Shown piece after piece: positions 6,677-13,864 of a stretch of DNA of 16,547 nucleotides (position 1 is its first letter; each line of letters starts with the position of its first letter). The DNA comes from a bacterium (GTDB lineage: Bacteria > Hydrogenedentota > Hydrogenedentia > Hydrogenedentiales > SLHB01), in NCBI GenBank assembly GCA_024231375.1, contig JAAEQP010001260.1, positions 1 to 16,547 of the forward strand, given 5' to 3'. Below the pieces are notes generated by a model. It saw only the letters and a program-made list of their open reading frames with translations, did not search any database and was not told where the DNA came from. A program made the position numbers and the translations under genes.

Positions 6677-8341
6677 TCAGTCCATTGAAGCCGCGGCGTA
6701 GACCAGCAGTGCGGCGTAGAGTAGCGTAGCGGCCACTACTAGATTCGTCGGGACTGCGACGACTAGAGTTGCGACTAGCCGGCCTCGTCCGGGTCTGCGC
6801 ACCAGGAGGACAACAAGAGCGACGAACTGAACAAACGCGTAGCTGTAGGTCGCACAGAACAGGGAGACTATGAACGGCGCGTCTTGGTGTTGTGGCGCGT
6901 TTTGGACGATCAATTTCAGTAGCGGGTACCCGTTACCTGCGATCCAAAGCAACGCAATAGCGGAAAGCGTGAGGGCGCTCAGCGTCAAGTACGCGCTGAA
7001 AACGCACGTGGTCCATCGGTCGGCGCTATGCTTTCGCCGTCCGAGGAGGAAGAGCGACGATGGCATCAATACGACTAGCAGGAACGCCGGATAGATCATC
7101 CACCACGTTCCCCAATTCACCTGCAGTGACCGCTTCCCGCCATACTCTTCAATCACCCGGCTCACTTTGGGGTCGCCGAACGAGTCCGATACATCGAGCG
7201 GCGTGAAGCCGGCCTGGTACGTCCAGTTCGGGTCGGCGCCCGCTTCCAGAAGGGTCCTTGTCAGCTCGACGTTGTCATTCCGGATCGCGGTACGCAAGGG
7301 ATTGACCCGACTTGTTGTCACGCGTATATCTGACAGCGGGTCAGGATTGGCGCCGTTGTCGAGCAGGAGTTTCACAATCGGAACGTTGCCTCGGACCGTA
7401 GCAATCGCAACGGGGTGATTGTCATTCCGCTCCAGACGGCAATTCGGGTCGGCGCCGTGCTTGAGAAGCAGCCGCACGATTTCCTCGTGCTCCTGTTCCA
7501 CGGCTGTCGGAAGCGCCTGAGGGAACAGTTTCGGGTCTGCACCTTCCTCCAAGAGCGCTCGGACAGCGTCCAGGTTGCCTTCTCGCGCTGCAGACACCAG
7601 TGGCGGTACAGGTGTCTCGTCGGGCTCAGTGCCCTCGTGGCCACGTGCCGTCACCGTGCCGGACGAGCCTTCTGTCTCACGTCCGAGATCGGCATCGAAC
7701 GTGACGGCTTCGTTCGGCGGCACAGCAACTTGAAGCGACCAGTGTCGGTCCCGCTGTTTCGAATGGACAACCAACTCGACCTCGCCTGCGGGGAAACGGC
7801 GGAAGTAGTACTCGCCCGTCGTCCCCATCGTGGATGTTGTTATGTGTTCCACACCGCTCGGGGTCGTCACATAGGCTTCGACCAGCGTGTTCGGGAAGGG
7901 GGTGCCGTCTTGAGTCAGTCGTCCGCTCAGTGCACTGTCCAACGCCAGGAATGAGAAGTCGGCACGGAAAGGTTCCGTGGGGCGAACCGTGATGTCCCGT
8001 TGCAGACGTCTCATAGACGGGTACCGGTATATGCTCGAAATGCGCACACTCACGACGTAGGCCCCCGGCGTCAGTTCTTCCGTCGCATAACGCCCCTCTC
8101 CGTCGGCCTTGCAGTTGCCTGGCCGCCCCGGCCTGTAGGATGTGGCCAAGGAGACCACGAGCGAAGCCCCGGAAACGGGCTTGCCGTTCTCGGTCACGGT
8201 CCCGTGCAGTCTTGCGATTTCCGGCGACGCGCCCCCGGGTTGCTGGGCGGCGCCCGAAGCACCGAAGACCAAGACACAGAGCAGGCCTAGTGAGAACGCT
8301 ATCTTGATTGCACTGTCAGCGGCTTCGCGTGTAAGGACCAT
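6677..8341 (-). CDS. Membrane protein with prealbumin-like domains and extracytoplasmic ankyrin repeats
   Basis: 554 aa from ATG at 8341, supported by GGAGG nine bases upstream; the reading frame extends 37 codons further but without a signal-like N-terminus. A signal peptide or first helix spans residues 1-31. Two carboxypeptidase-regulatory-like (prealbumin/CNA-B fold) domains follow at about 43-125 and 137-220 (LHGTVTENGKPVSGASL and LSGRLTQDGTPFPNTLV). Four or five ankyrin repeats occupy about 246-400 (SAAREGNLDAVRALLEEGAD, IVRLLLKHGADPN, IVKLLLDNGANPD, LTRTLLEAGADPN). Four hydrophobic segments follow at about 414-434, 447-469, 488-514 and 521-552. If the signal is cleaved, the ankyrin domain is outside the cytoplasm, which is unusual. 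Function is unknown; protein-protein interaction at the envelope is likely. It is the last gene of the minus-strand cluster, 170 bp after the beta-helix gene. Confidence 0.85.
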   Translation of the reverse strand: MVLTREAADSAIKIAFSLGLLCVLVFGASGAAQQPGGASPEIARLHGTVTENGKPVSGASLVVSLATSYRPGRPGNCKADGEGRYATEELTPGAYVVSVRISSIYRYPSMRRLQRDITVRPTEPFRADFSFLALDSALSGRLTQDGTPFPNTLVEAYVTTPSGVEHITTSTMGTTGEYYFRRFPAGEVELVVHSKQRDRHWSLQVAVPPNEAVTFDADLGRETEGSSGTVTARGHEGTEPDETPVPPLVSAAREGNLDAVRALLEEGADPKLFPQALPTAVEQEHEEIVRLLLKHGADPNCRLERNDNHPVAIATVRGNVPIVKLLLDNGANPDPLSDIRVTTSRVNPLRTAIRNDNVELTRTLLEAGADPNWTYQAGFTPLDVSDSFGDPKVSRVIEEYGGKRSLQVNWGTWWMIYPAFLLVVLMPSSLFLLGRRKHSADRWTTCVFSAYLTLSALTLSAIALLWIAGNGYPLLKLIVQNAPQHQDAPFIVSLFCATYSYAFVQFVALVVLLVRRPGRGRLVATLVVAVPTNLVVAATLLYAALLVYAAASMD

Positions 8342-8348
8342 GATCGTT

Positions 8349-8363
8349 CGCCTCCGCGAGGCG
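8349..8363 (-). promoter_or_regulatory. Hairpin overlapping the ankyrin gene's ribosome-binding site
   Basis: On the minus strand CGCCTC-GCG-GAGGCG forms a perfect 6-bp stem with a 3-base loop. The GGAGG Shine-Dalgarno of the ankyrin gene spans the loop end and the 3' arm, so folding would hide it and lower translation. Such a short stem can arise by chance. Confidence 0.35.
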
Positions 8364-8511
8364 CCGGTCGGAATGAAGGGAGGGGCTACGTCCGACGCTC
8401 GCACTTGCCCTTTGCCACCTGTAAGGGGTTCCCGTGTGGGTGCCCCCTGCAAACTGGTCCACGTACTACGAGAGTTTCCAGTCGGTTGCGTCGCTAATAC
8501 ATTTGCCGACG

Positions 8512-9819
8512 CTACGGTTTCTCGTCTCTCTTCGGTGTCGCGGCGTTGTGGGCGATCACAACCGTGCCATGCGCGGTGTCGTCGATCCGTTTCTCCCCGG
8601 TGATCAGGTTGTCGGTGATGATAGCCCGATCGACCCTCTCACCCAACACCACCTGAAGCTTGTCTTCCTTGAATTCACAACCGCGCACAAGGATTGAACC
8701 GCCCTGGGCGTCAATCGACGGACACCCTTCGCGCTGGTGGCCCCATTGCGCGAATGTGCAGTCACTGAAACCTATCGTGCCGGTCCCGTCCACGACGGCA
8801 TTGCGGTTACACGGGCCCCAGAAGGCGCAGTTGTTGAATCGCACCGTCCCTGAATTCGTCTTCTCGACGCGGATCATGGTTGGGTCGGGACCGTGGAACG
8901 ACACGAATTCGCCGTTCGTGATCAGGATGCCATAGGGCGAACTCTGCTCGACCACCAGCGACGTGTGACAGTCGTCGGCGCCGATCCCGAGAAAGTTCCC
9001 GTTGGTCGCTCCGCGTTCCGTCTTGATGAATTTATAGCCCACGTTGTAGCCGAAGCAGAAGGTGTTGTGCACATAGTGCCAGTCGGTCTTGCCGAAGATG
9101 AACCCGACGCCATTCTCCATCTGCCACTGGAACACGCCCTCGTTCATCGACCACCACGGATTCCAATGCACATTCTCAATGCGGCCGATGTCGTAGATGC
9201 TGTCAACATAGACGCCGATGTGCAGCGGCTGGCCGTGCACGTTCCGAATCAGGGCGCGCTGGTTGTGGCTGGCGTCGATGGCATTGAACGGGTTCAGCAA
9301 CTCGACGTTCATGATGGCTGGATTGTTTCCCCGCATGGCCACTGCGTACGGATAGGGCGTGGGTTCGTCGGCGTCGGGATCCTGGTCTGGGTAATACACG
9401 CAGACGCCCCCGAGCGACGAGTTGGTTTGCAGCGTGATGAACGGTGTCCCCTCCTCGCTGCCGGCGCCGGCCCGCACCAGCAGCACGCTGCCATACACCG
9501 GTTTCTCGGGGCTGTTGTCACGGATGCCGGCATGGGCGGGGGAATAGTCATACGTGCCGCGCAAGGCCACTTCCTTGGGGAACGTCAGTGTGTTGGCGAA
9601 GCTGTAGCGTCCAGTCGGCACGACGACCACGCCACCTCCCGCGGCCCCGGCTGCGTCCAGCGCAGCCTGGAACGCCGCCGTGTTGTCAGTCTGACCATCG
9701 GCGATGGCGCCGAAGTCCGCAACACTCCACTTGGATTCCTTCACCACGAGATCATCCTCCGCGCCGCTTGCCGTCAACGAAAGGACGACGACACCACACA
9801 ACAGCCCCGCTATTCTCAT
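8512..9819 (-). CDS. Secreted pectate-lyase-3 / GH28-GH55-type right-handed beta-helix protein
   Basis: 435 aa from ATG 9819, with GGGAG eight bases upstream. A Sec signal peptide (1-20) ends ASGA|E. Residues 31-90 carry the hallmark opening of the Pectate_lyase_3 family: SVADFGAIADGQTDNTAAF, then GGGVVVVPTGRYSFANTLTF and VALRG. The rest is rich in Asn, Gly and Ile with repeated short strands (INVELLNP, NCAFWG, DCTFAQWG, GCEFKEDK), consistent with a parallel beta-helix. The likely role is cleavage or binding of a uronic-acid-containing or other extracellular polysaccharide. Catalytic residues cannot be assigned confidently, so lyase versus hydrolase is open. It lies 118 bp after the FGGY kinase gene on the same strand, linking polymer attack to sugar phosphorylation. 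Confidence 0.85.
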   Translation of the reverse strand: MRIAGLLCGVVVLSLTASGAEDDLVVKESKWSVADFGAIADGQTDNTAAFQAALDAAGAAGGGVVVVPTGRYSFANTLTFPKEVALRGTYDYSPAHAGIRDNSPEKPVYGSVLLVRAGAGSEEGTPFITLQTNSSLGGVCVYYPDQDPDADEPTPYPYAVAMRGNNPAIMNVELLNPFNAIDASHNQRALIRNVHGQPLHIGVYVDSIYDIGRIENVHWNPWWSMNEGVFQWQMENGVGFIFGKTDWHYVHNTFCFGYNVGYKFIKTERGATNGNFLGIGADDCHTSLVVEQSSPYGILITNGEFVSFHGPDPTMIRVEKTNSGTVRFNNCAFWGPCNRNAVVDGTGTIGFSDCTFAQWGHQREGCPSIDAQGGSILVRGCEFKEDKLQVVLGERVDRAIITDNLITGEKRIDDTAHGTVVIAHNAATPKRDEKP

Positions 9820-9884
9820 TCTGCACACTCCCAGCCACAGTTGGCGCCTTCTTCGCAATGCCCAAGACTTCCCGTATGGACCTG

Positions 9885-9904
9885 CCATCGGCCAGCGCCG
9901 ATGG
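9885..9904. promoter_or_regulatory. 8-bp stem-loop between kinase and beta-helix genes
   Basis: CCATCGGC (9885-9892), loop CAGC, GCCGATGG (9897-9904) is a perfect hairpin in the 118-bp gap. No U-tract follows on the minus strand, so it is more likely an RNA-stabilising or processing structure than an intrinsic terminator. Confidence 0.4.
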
Positions 9905-9916
9905 GTCTGTGCAGTA

Positions 9917-9931
9917 TGATCGCGGCGATCA
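9917..9931. promoter_or_regulatory. 15-nt perfect palindrome downstream of the kinase gene
   Basis: TGATCGC-G-GCGATCA has 7-bp arms around a central G and lies 6 bp beyond the kinase stop. It could be an operator for the beta-helix gene (start 9819) or part of a compound hairpin with the stem at 9885-9904. Confidence 0.35.
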
Positions 9932-9937
9932 GTGTAG

Positions 9938-11374
9938 TCAACCTGTCGTCTTCAGCACGAACTGCCTGCTCGCGTCGTGGATGGTCGTGAATTCGCCCGC
10001 GGCGACGGCGGCGCATAGGGCGGCGCCTGTGGCGGCTTCTTCGGTGTGTCGGGCGACGTCTACGGGCATGTGGAACCGGGCGGCGAGGATGTCGCGGAGG
10101 AGGGGATTGTGGCGGACGCCGTTGCCCGAACCGACGAGGTATCGACGGCTGGGGGCGCCGGCGCGTAGCATCTCGTCGTACAGCGCGTGGAAACGATCGG
10201 CGAGGCCCTCCAGGAGCGCGCGCGCCATGTGGCCCGGCGTGAAATTGGCGTCATCCATTCCGTGCCATTCGGCTCGTGCGTTTGGTTCGAGGCGCGATCC
10301 GGCAAACACCGGGTCGCAACGGAGTCCGTCCACGCCCGGCGGGACGGCGGCCGCCAAGTCGTTCAGCCGTTCGTAGACATCGGGCGTGTCGCTCAACCCG
10401 AAGACCTGCGCGCCCACGCGACTCATGAAGTCGCGCAGCACCTGATACGATCTCCCGCCGCTCAACTCCGATCCTACGAGCAGAAACCCTCCCTGCAGGA
10501 ACGGGCGGAGATCCAGGATATCCGACGAGACCGCGTCCTCCGTGTACGCGGACACTTGTCCCCCCGTACCAACATTGACCAGTACACTGTCCGTGCTCTT
10601 GGCCACACTTCCCGCGAAGCTGGCCTGGTTGTCGCCGCAGGCTACGCTCACGGGTATTCCCTGGGTGAGCCCCGTCTCGCCAGCCACCTTCCCGGACAGC
10701 CCGCCGGCTCGCGAACATGAAGTTCGCATTTCCGGAAACCAGCGGTCCTCAAGACCCAGGGCATAGATGAGATCGGCATTCCACCGGTCGGCCCGCACAT
10801 CGTAGACACCGGCGCTTGCCGCGTTCGTGGGATCGGTAGCGATGCCTGCGCCGGTCAACTGCCCCACGACGTAATCGGGGGCGAAACACGCCGTTGCGTC
10901 GCTCGGCATGGCGTCGTTTCGCGAAAGCCAGAACAGCGTTGACGCCATGTATCCTGTTGCGGGACGGCATCCGCTCGCGGCGAAGAGCGATCCGCCAATC
11001 GCAGTCATCCCCTCGAGATAGGTTCGTCCGTCACTCGCTTGCTCCAGGCATCGCGCATCTTGCCAGCCGACGAACGGAGTGCACGCCGCTTGATCGCTTC
11101 CGACGAGGACCATGCCGTGCATCTGTCCCGTAACGCCCACGCCCGCGACATGCAAGGCGGGTATCTGCCGCGCAAGATCTGCTACGAGTGCGATGGCGCC
11201 TGCTGTCATGGCGTCCATGTCCCACTCGGAACGGCCTAGAGAGCGATCGCTGGAGGATGTGACTTCGGCACTATTGGGCGCGACCGCTTGGGCCAAGGTT
11301 TCACATCGGTCCGTGTCAATTGCCACTCCGGAAATGGATGTCGTACCCACGTCGATGCCGATGTGAAGTCCCAC
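9938..11374 (-). CDS. FGGY-family carbohydrate kinase, sedoheptulokinase/xylulokinase-like
   Basis: 478 aa, normal for the family, so it looks intact. It starts at GTG 11374 with GAGGAAGG five bases upstream. FGGY motifs appear in order: the first phosphate loop GIDVGTTSISG (6-16), substrate-region GQMHG (83-87), TDPTNAASAGVYD (about 180-192), the predicted catalytic base D248 in CGDNQASFAGS, the second phosphate motif VNVGTGGQ (267-273), the adenosine-site GSGNGVRHNPLL (415-426) and C-terminal EEAATGAAL. It transfers the ATP gamma-phosphate to a sugar in the cytoplasm. The GDNQ form around the base looks more sedoheptulokinase-like than xylulokinase-like (usually GGGDN), so the substrate is not fixed. 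It follows the epimerase gene by 47 bp and probably shares its transcript. Confidence 0.9.
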   Translation of the reverse strand: MGLHIGIDVGTTSISGVAIDTDRCETLAQAVAPNSAEVTSSSDRSLGRSEWDMDAMTAGAIALVADLARQIPALHVAGVGVTGQMHGMVLVGSDQAACTPFVGWQDARCLEQASDGRTYLEGMTAIGGSLFAASGCRPATGYMASTLFWLSRNDAMPSDATACFAPDYVVGQLTGAGIATDPTNAASAGVYDVRADRWNADLIYALGLEDRWFPEMRTSCSRAGGLSGKVAGETGLTQGIPVSVACGDNQASFAGSVAKSTDSVLVNVGTGGQVSAYTEDAVSSDILDLRPFLQGGFLLVGSELSGGRSYQVLRDFMSRVGAQVFGLSDTPDVYERLNDLAAAVPPGVDGLRCDPVFAGSRLEPNARAEWHGMDDANFTPGHMARALLEGLADRFHALYDEMLRAGAPSRRYLVGSGNGVRHNPLLRDILAARFHMPVDVARHTEEAATGAALCAAVAAGEFTTIHDASRQFVLKTTG

Positions 11375-11421
11375 TTCAGCCTTCCTCTTCTTGCGTGGAG
11401 GCCCTGGTCCTGATGCACCTG

Positions 11422-12303
11422 CTACGCCGTCGCCATCAGGTTACGAACGTACTCTCCATTGCGTTTGAAGTCGGCAATGCGATCTTTGGAGGGGGCACTG
11501 GTCTCAAGGACGTACCAGCCTTTGTACTTAATGTCACGAATGGCCTCGGCGACGGGTTCCCAGTTCAGCGGACCTTCCCCGAGAAAGTGTTTGCCATCCT
11601 TGAAATGGATCTGGCAAATGAGGTCCTTCAATTGGCGGATTTCGGCGGGTGCGTCATAGCCGTTGGAGGTGGAATTACGCACGTCGTAGTACACGCGCAC
11701 GGCGTCGCTCTGGACGCGGTCCAGGATGGCGAGATTGTCTTTGGCAGAAAGCGTGTTCTCCAGGCCGAGGATGACGCCCAACTTCTCCGCTTTGGGCGCG
11801 CCTTCCTTGAGGCGTTCGACGACGCTGTCCACGCAAGCCTTCTTGAGCGTGCCGTCCTTTTCCCGGAGGTCGCCTTTACCGAAGAAGGCCATAAGCATGA
11901 TTTGCACGCCGAGGTCGGCGGTAGCTTCAATGGACTGGTCCAGCCATGCAGGGGCGCGCTCGTCCGTGGCGAATGGACTGCCGTTCAGCAGACTGCCCAT
12001 GGCTGTCGAGGATATGGAAACGCCTGTCTTGGCGATCGCGTCTTTGTACGACTGCCTTAGGGCCGGGTCGGCAATCTTCAGTGTATCCGCGGCACTGCCC
12101 ACGGACACTTCGAGTCCGTCCAGTCCCGCGCTCTCTGCCCTGGCGAGACCTTTCGGGTTGCAGAAGACGCCAAACGACCAATCACAGGCGCTCAAACGGA
12201 TCTTCGGCGCGGAACCCGCGAATGCAGGCAACGATGCCAATGCCATTGTGCTCGCGGCCATGCACGTCGTGTGTTTCAGAAAGTCGCGTCTTGTGATGTC
12301 CAT
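11422..12303 (-). CDS. Tat-exported sugar phosphate isomerase/epimerase-like TIM barrel
   Basis: 293 aa from ATG 12303, with GGAAGAGG six bases upstream; the reading frame continues into the upstream gene's region but that extension is not credible. The N-terminus has a twin-arginine signal (ITRRDFLK at 3-10, then an Ala/Met/Thr-rich hydrophobic stretch ending PAFAG). The remainder is an AP-endonuclease-2/xylose-isomerase-like barrel. A likely divalent-metal set is E182 (GLENT), D207 (YYDVRN), H233 (QIHFKDG) and E267 (LETSAP), all present, so the enzyme looks active. It would interconvert or epimerise a free sugar or derivative in the periplasm, because phosphorylated sugars are not expected there. 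Tat use fits a metal-loaded enzyme folded before export. It lies 88 bp after the PQQ-like gene and 47 bp before the kinase gene. Confidence 0.9.
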   Translation of the reverse strand: MDITRRDFLKHTTCMAASTMALASLPAFAGSAPKIRLSACDWSFGVFCNPKGLARAESAGLDGLEVSVGSAADTLKIADPALRQSYKDAIAKTGVSISSTAMGSLLNGSPFATDERAPAWLDQSIEATADLGVQIMLMAFFGKGDLREKDGTLKKACVDSVVERLKEGAPKAEKLGVILGLENTLSAKDNLAILDRVQSDAVRVYYDVRNSTSNGYDAPAEIRQLKDLICQIHFKDGKHFLGEGPLNWEPVAEAIRDIKYKGWYVLETSAPSKDRIADFKRNGEYVRNLMATA

Positions 12304-12326
12304 GATGTGCCTCTTCCGGTTTGAAT

Positions 12327-12367
12327 TGCCAGCCTCGTGTGCGCATTGTGCCACAGACGGGCTGGCA
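12327..12367. promoter_or_regulatory. Long interrupted hairpin between PQQ-like and epimerase genes
   Basis: TGCCAGCC (12327-12334) pairs with GGCTGGCA (12360-12367), and inner CGT/ACG and GTG/CAC pairs can extend the stem. It occupies half of the 88-bp gap. No U-tract is visible, so it may be a processing or stability element separating expression of the two genes. Confidence 0.4.
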
Positions 12368-12391
12368 TCTTCCTTACTTGTCATGAAGCGG

Positions 12392-13645
12392 TTACTGTTC
12401 CTCAACACGGTACAGGTGCGTCTTGGTACGGAGCAGGAGAGCGTTCCCCGAGACCGCGGGCGAGGCCCAGAGTTCACCGTCGAGTTGGTTGGTCGCCAAT
12501 TCGCGGTATTCGCGGCCCGGCGCAATGATGGTTGTCGCGCCTTTCTTGCTCGAGTAGTAGATGCGGCCCTCCACGGCCAACAACGACGCGCTGAACTTGC
12601 CGCGTAGACGCTTCGTCCAAACCTGCGTGCCTGTCGTCGCTTCGGTGCAGATGAAGACACCCCGGTCGCTCATGGTGTAGAGCAGGTCGTCGACAAGTAC
12701 GGGCGACGACTCGTGGGGACAGTCCTCGAGCATCTTCCAGACCACGTGCGAATCCGTCACATCGCCCACGCCGCCCTGTTTGATCGCGTACAACTGACTA
12801 CCGCCCGGGTTGCCGCCCGTGTTCACGAACAGCAGCCCGTGCCCGTGGATAATGCTCGATATGGTGCTGTCGTCGCGGTAGAGAACCCGCCAGATCTCCT
12901 TGCCCGTGCGCGGCTCGTGTCCGGTCACCATGAGAGCGCCGTTGCTCACCATTTGCAGTTTGTCGTCAATTTCGACGATGACGGGTGTTTGGTACGACTT
13001 GCGGAACACGCCCTGGATGTCTTCCGTGTACAACTCCGCCGGTCGGTCGTAGCGCCACACGGTATCGCCCATCGTCTTGTCCAGCGCCGCGATGAAGTGT
13101 TTGTCCGTGCCTTCGAGATGGACGATGAGAAGGTCTTCAAAGAGAATGGGGGAGGACGCGGGGCCTTGCATGTGGTCGCAGTTGAGGTCGGTGCGTTTCC
13201 ACAGGATGTCGCCGGTGGCGGTATCGACGCAGGCCGTGCCCAGGGACCCGTAATGTACGTACACGCGACCCTCTTCGATGCACGGGGACGGCGTCGCGTA
13301 CGAGTTGAGCGGGTTGATGTGCTGCGGATTCTCCACGCGGAACACTTCGATGTCGTGGATGACGTCGCCCGAATCCAGGTCGAAGGCCATCGCGTAGAGC
13401 ACCTTGCCGTCCTTCGTGGCCGTAGTCAGCCAAACCTGGTCGCCCCACACCACGGGCGTCGAATGGCCGAGGTCGTGGATGGGCGTCTTCCATACGACGT
13501 TCTCCGTCTCCGACCAACGGAGCGGGAGGGCTGTCGCGTCGGTATGGCCGTCCGCCGTGGGACCGCGCCAATCGGGCCAGTTCCCGTCAGCGACTGCGGG
13601 GTACACGGCCAACAAGAGGATAAGCATCAGCAAACAAGATCGCAT
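12392..13645 (-). CDS. Secreted PQQ-like (BamB-type) beta-propeller protein
   Basis: 417 aa from ATG 13645, with GGGAG about ten bases upstream. A Sec signal peptide (1-19) ends AVA|D. The mature protein starts NWPDWRGPTADG, the characteristic opening of PQQ-like propellers common in Planctomycetota and related phyla. Repeated blade sequences follow, with W/Y-rich strands and A-x-x-x-x-T-G-x-x-x-W-type motifs (ACVDTATGDILWKR, ALDKTMGDTVWRYD, GHEPRTGKEIWRV, TEATTGTQVWTKR). I see no clear cofactor residues, so quinone binding and dehydrogenase activity are doubtful. A periplasmic scaffold or ligand-binding role is likelier. It is the first gene of the minus-strand cluster, directly downstream of the divergent region with the palindrome at 13703. 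Confidence 0.88.
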   Translation of the reverse strand: MRSCLLMLILLLAVYPAVADGNWPDWRGPTADGHTDATALPLRWSETENVVWKTPIHDLGHSTPVVWGDQVWLTTATKDGKVLYAMAFDLDSGDVIHDIEVFRVENPQHINPLNSYATPSPCIEEGRVYVHYGSLGTACVDTATGDILWKRTDLNCDHMQGPASSPILFEDLLIVHLEGTDKHFIAALDKTMGDTVWRYDRPAELYTEDIQGVFRKSYQTPVIVEIDDKLQMVSNGALMVTGHEPRTGKEIWRVLYRDDSTISSIIHGHGLLFVNTGGNPGGSQLYAIKQGGVGDVTDSHVVWKMLEDCPHESSPVLVDDLLYTMSDRGVFICTEATTGTQVWTKRLRGKFSASLLAVEGRIYYSSKKGATTIIAPGREYRELATNQLDGELWASPAVSGNALLLRTKTHLYRVEEQ

Positions 13646-13670
13646 ACGATTCTCACTCCCAAGAACTCTT

Positions 13671-13688
13671 GTCCCTCTCACGAGGGAC
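13671..13688. repeat. Solitary GTCCC/GGGAC palindrome in the PQQ-like gene leader
   Basis: GTCCCTC-TCAC-GAGGGAC is a perfect 7-bp stem with a 4-base loop, 25 bp upstream of the PQQ-like start. Its GTCCC...GGGAC core matches the short palindromes in the REP-like units at 15580-15858. It would form a hairpin in the 5' leader RNA. Confidence 0.5.
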
Positions 13689-13702
13689 GGACTATTGTCA
13701 GT

Positions 13703-13717
13703 GTTGACTGAGTCAAC
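13703..13717. promoter_or_regulatory. Operator-like palindrome in the divergent intergenic region
   Basis: GTTGACT-G-AGTCAAC is a perfect 15-nt palindrome. It lies 57 bp upstream of the PQQ-like start and about 150 bp upstream of the divergent pilin-like gene. Each arm contains TTGACT, close to a sigma-70 -35 box, but no convincing -10 box follows on either strand. A repressor or activator dimer site controlling one or both genes is the best reading; no regulator gene is in the window. Confidence 0.45.
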
Positions 13718-13864
13718 CAGAATTCGACGGCGGATGCAAGGTTGAGGAATCGGGCTCTGAGGCGTTCTTGCGTCTGACAAGTGATCTATGGCGTGGCTCA
13801 GTGCCATATACTGAGGCGGAAGGTAGGCGACTCCGCGGGTGCAGCGGTATCAGAGGAGGAACGT

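Noticed and set aside
8893..9990. 365-codon plus-strand open frame opposite the beta-helix gene
   Set aside because: The opposite strand encodes a signal peptide and the full Pectate_lyase_3 signature; this frame has none.
12304..12660. N-terminal extension of the epimerase frame to 12660
   Set aside because: It overlaps the end of the PQQ-like gene, has Arg/Ser-rich shadow composition, and would bury the Tat signal. ATG 12303 has its own Shine-Dalgarno.
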